NCBI GenBank assembly: GCA_013002375.1
Contig: JABDJW010000069.1
Coordinates: forward strand, 1 to 5,623
Length of the DNA stretch: 5,623 nucleotides
Direction: 5' to 3'
Source of the DNA: Acidimicrobiales bacterium
Lineage (GTDB): Bacteria; Actinomycetota; Acidimicrobiia; Acidimicrobiales; SHLQ01
Positions 4,801 to 5,623 of the stretch are shown here, piece after piece; the first letter of the stretch is position 1; each line of letters begins with the position of its first letter. The notes beneath the pieces are model-generated. The model searched no databases. It saw only the letters and a program-made list of their open reading frames with translations, and had not been told where the DNA came from. Position numbers and translations under genes: made by a program.

Positions 4801-5623
4801 ATGAACCAACGGAGGTTCGAGCGGGCTGTGCTCGGCGCTCCGGCCGTACCGCCCGGCCGGATCACCGTCGCCGCGACCACGTTCCGGCGGTGGCTGTCGG
4901 GGGCCCATCGGCGGGCCGCTCCCCCGCCGCTGCAGATCCTCGAGTCGCTGTTTGCGGCCTTCGACACGCCGGTACTCGGCACGATGGTCACGCTCGATAT
5001 TCCCGACCATCTCGATCAGCCCCGCACGGTCGCTGACCTGGCCGACCGCACCGGCACCGATCCGGAGCGACTCGAACGGGTGCTCCGCTATGCTGCCGGC
5101 CGCGGCTTCGTCGCCCGCACCGGCTCCGGCCAGTACAGGGCCAACGGCATCACCAAGGCGCTGCGAACCTCGGCCGAGGCGCCGTGGCGAGCGTGGGTCG
5201 AGTTCGCGGCCAGCCCGTGGTTCACATCGGCTTGGCCGAACCTGGCCGACAGCCTGAAGCCCGGCGCGCCGGCCGCCTTCGATCTCAGCCACGGCATGGA
5301 CTTCTTCACCTACGTGACCGAACACGATCCCCCGGCCGGTGCCACCTTCGATGAAGCCATGGCCGCGGGAGCGACGTTGCAGGCCATCGGCCTGGCCCGG
5401 GCGCTCGACTGGGATGACGTGACCAGCGTGTGCGATGTCGGCGGCGGCACCGGAGCCACACTGGAGGTGCTGCTTCGCTACCACCCGCAGCTCGCTGTCA
5501 CCTTGTTCGATCTACCGGCGGTCGTCGAGCGGGCCCGGTTCGCCCCGACGCCAGGGCCCCCGGCCCGAAGCATCGAGGGTGGCAGCTTCTTCGAACGGGT
5601 GCCGCCCGACCACGACCTCTACC
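4801..5623 (+). CDS. SAM-dependent O-methyltransferase, N-terminal part (3' truncated)
   Basis: The frame is open from the ATG at 4801 to the window end, giving 274 residues with no stop. Full-length members of this O-methyltransferase family (Methyltransf_2 type, as in plant caffeate and bacterial polyketide or carotenoid O-methyltransferases) have about 330-380 residues, so the last fifth or more is missing. Residues 41-122 form the dimerisation/winged-helix part: QILESLFAAFDTPVLGTMV, then TVADLADRTGTDPERLERVLRYAAGRGF and a wing up to about 122. FFTYVTEHDPPAGATFDEAM (168-187) leads into the Rossmann domain. SAM-binding motif I is VCDVGGGTGATLEVLL (210-225), and the following acidic motif is LFDLPAVVERA (235-245). 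The catalytic His of the family would lie just beyond the window. The first 40 residues are Arg/Pro-rich and not part of the usual domain. The ATG is still the first possible start after the CCD2 stop, which is in the same frame. It probably methylates a hydroxyl on a phenolic, polyketide or carotenoid-like compound; which one cannot be told. Confidence 0.88.
   Translation, partial: MNQRRFERAVLGAPAVPPGRITVAATTFRRWLSGAHRRAAPPPLQILESLFAAFDTPVLGTMVTLDIPDHLDQPRTVADLADRTGTDPERLERVLRYAAGRGFVARTGSGQYRANGITKALRTSAEAPWRAWVEFAASPWFTSAWPNLADSLKPGAPAAFDLSHGMDFFTYVTEHDPPAGATFDEAMAAGATLQAIGLARALDWDDVTSVCDVGGGTGATLEVLLRYHPQLAVTLFDLPAVVERARFAPTPGPPARSIEGGSFFERVPPDHDLY

Noticed and set aside
3451..5484. 677-codon open frame on the - strand spanning CCD2 and the methyltransferase gene.
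   Set aside because: It lies antisense to two genes with clear family motifs. Long antisense frames are expected in GC-rich coding DNA, and its translation is Val/Gly/Arg/His-rich with no recognisable domain.

Overview
The window is GC-rich, tightly packed bacterial DNA. Six genes lie on the + strand and no gene on the - strand is supported. The first and last genes run off the window edges. Two genes start with a TANNNT box 6-7 nt before the ATG and no Shine-Dalgarno sequence, the arrangement of leaderless transcripts. With the GC-rich codon use, this suggests an actinobacterium. An environmental lineage such as Acidimicrobiia is a guess; the genus cannot be read from the sequence.

Layout: (1) positions 1-465, the C-terminal end of a Rieske-type ring-hydroxylating oxygenase alpha subunit. 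(2) 476-1843, a complete carotenoid cleavage oxygenase family protein (CCD1 here). (3) 1836-2585, a ThuA-like protein whose GTG start lies inside the end of CCD1. (4) 2636-3298, a nitroreductase-family flavoprotein behind a likely promoter of its own. (5) 3328-4770, a second, diverged carotenoid cleavage oxygenase paralogue (CCD2) with a strong Shine-Dalgarno sequence. (6) 4801 to the window end, the N-terminal part of a SAM-dependent O-methyltransferase. No gap between genes exceeds 50 bases. No tRNA, rRNA, CRISPR array, insertion sequence or convincing terminator was seen.

Functionally this is an oxidative cluster: a Rieske oxygenase, two non-heme iron double-bond-cleaving oxygenases, a flavin oxidoreductase, an O-methyltransferase and a ThuA-like protein of unknown role. 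The simplest reading is a catabolic or tailoring pathway for an unsaturated, probably hydrophobic or aromatic compound such as an apocarotenoid, terpenoid or phenylpropanoid-like molecule. The substrate cannot be read from the sequence. Both CCDs keep all four iron-binding histidines. They differ in the residue before the first second-shell Glu and in the usual E-F-P-R-I motif, so they probably act on different substrates or on successive intermediates.
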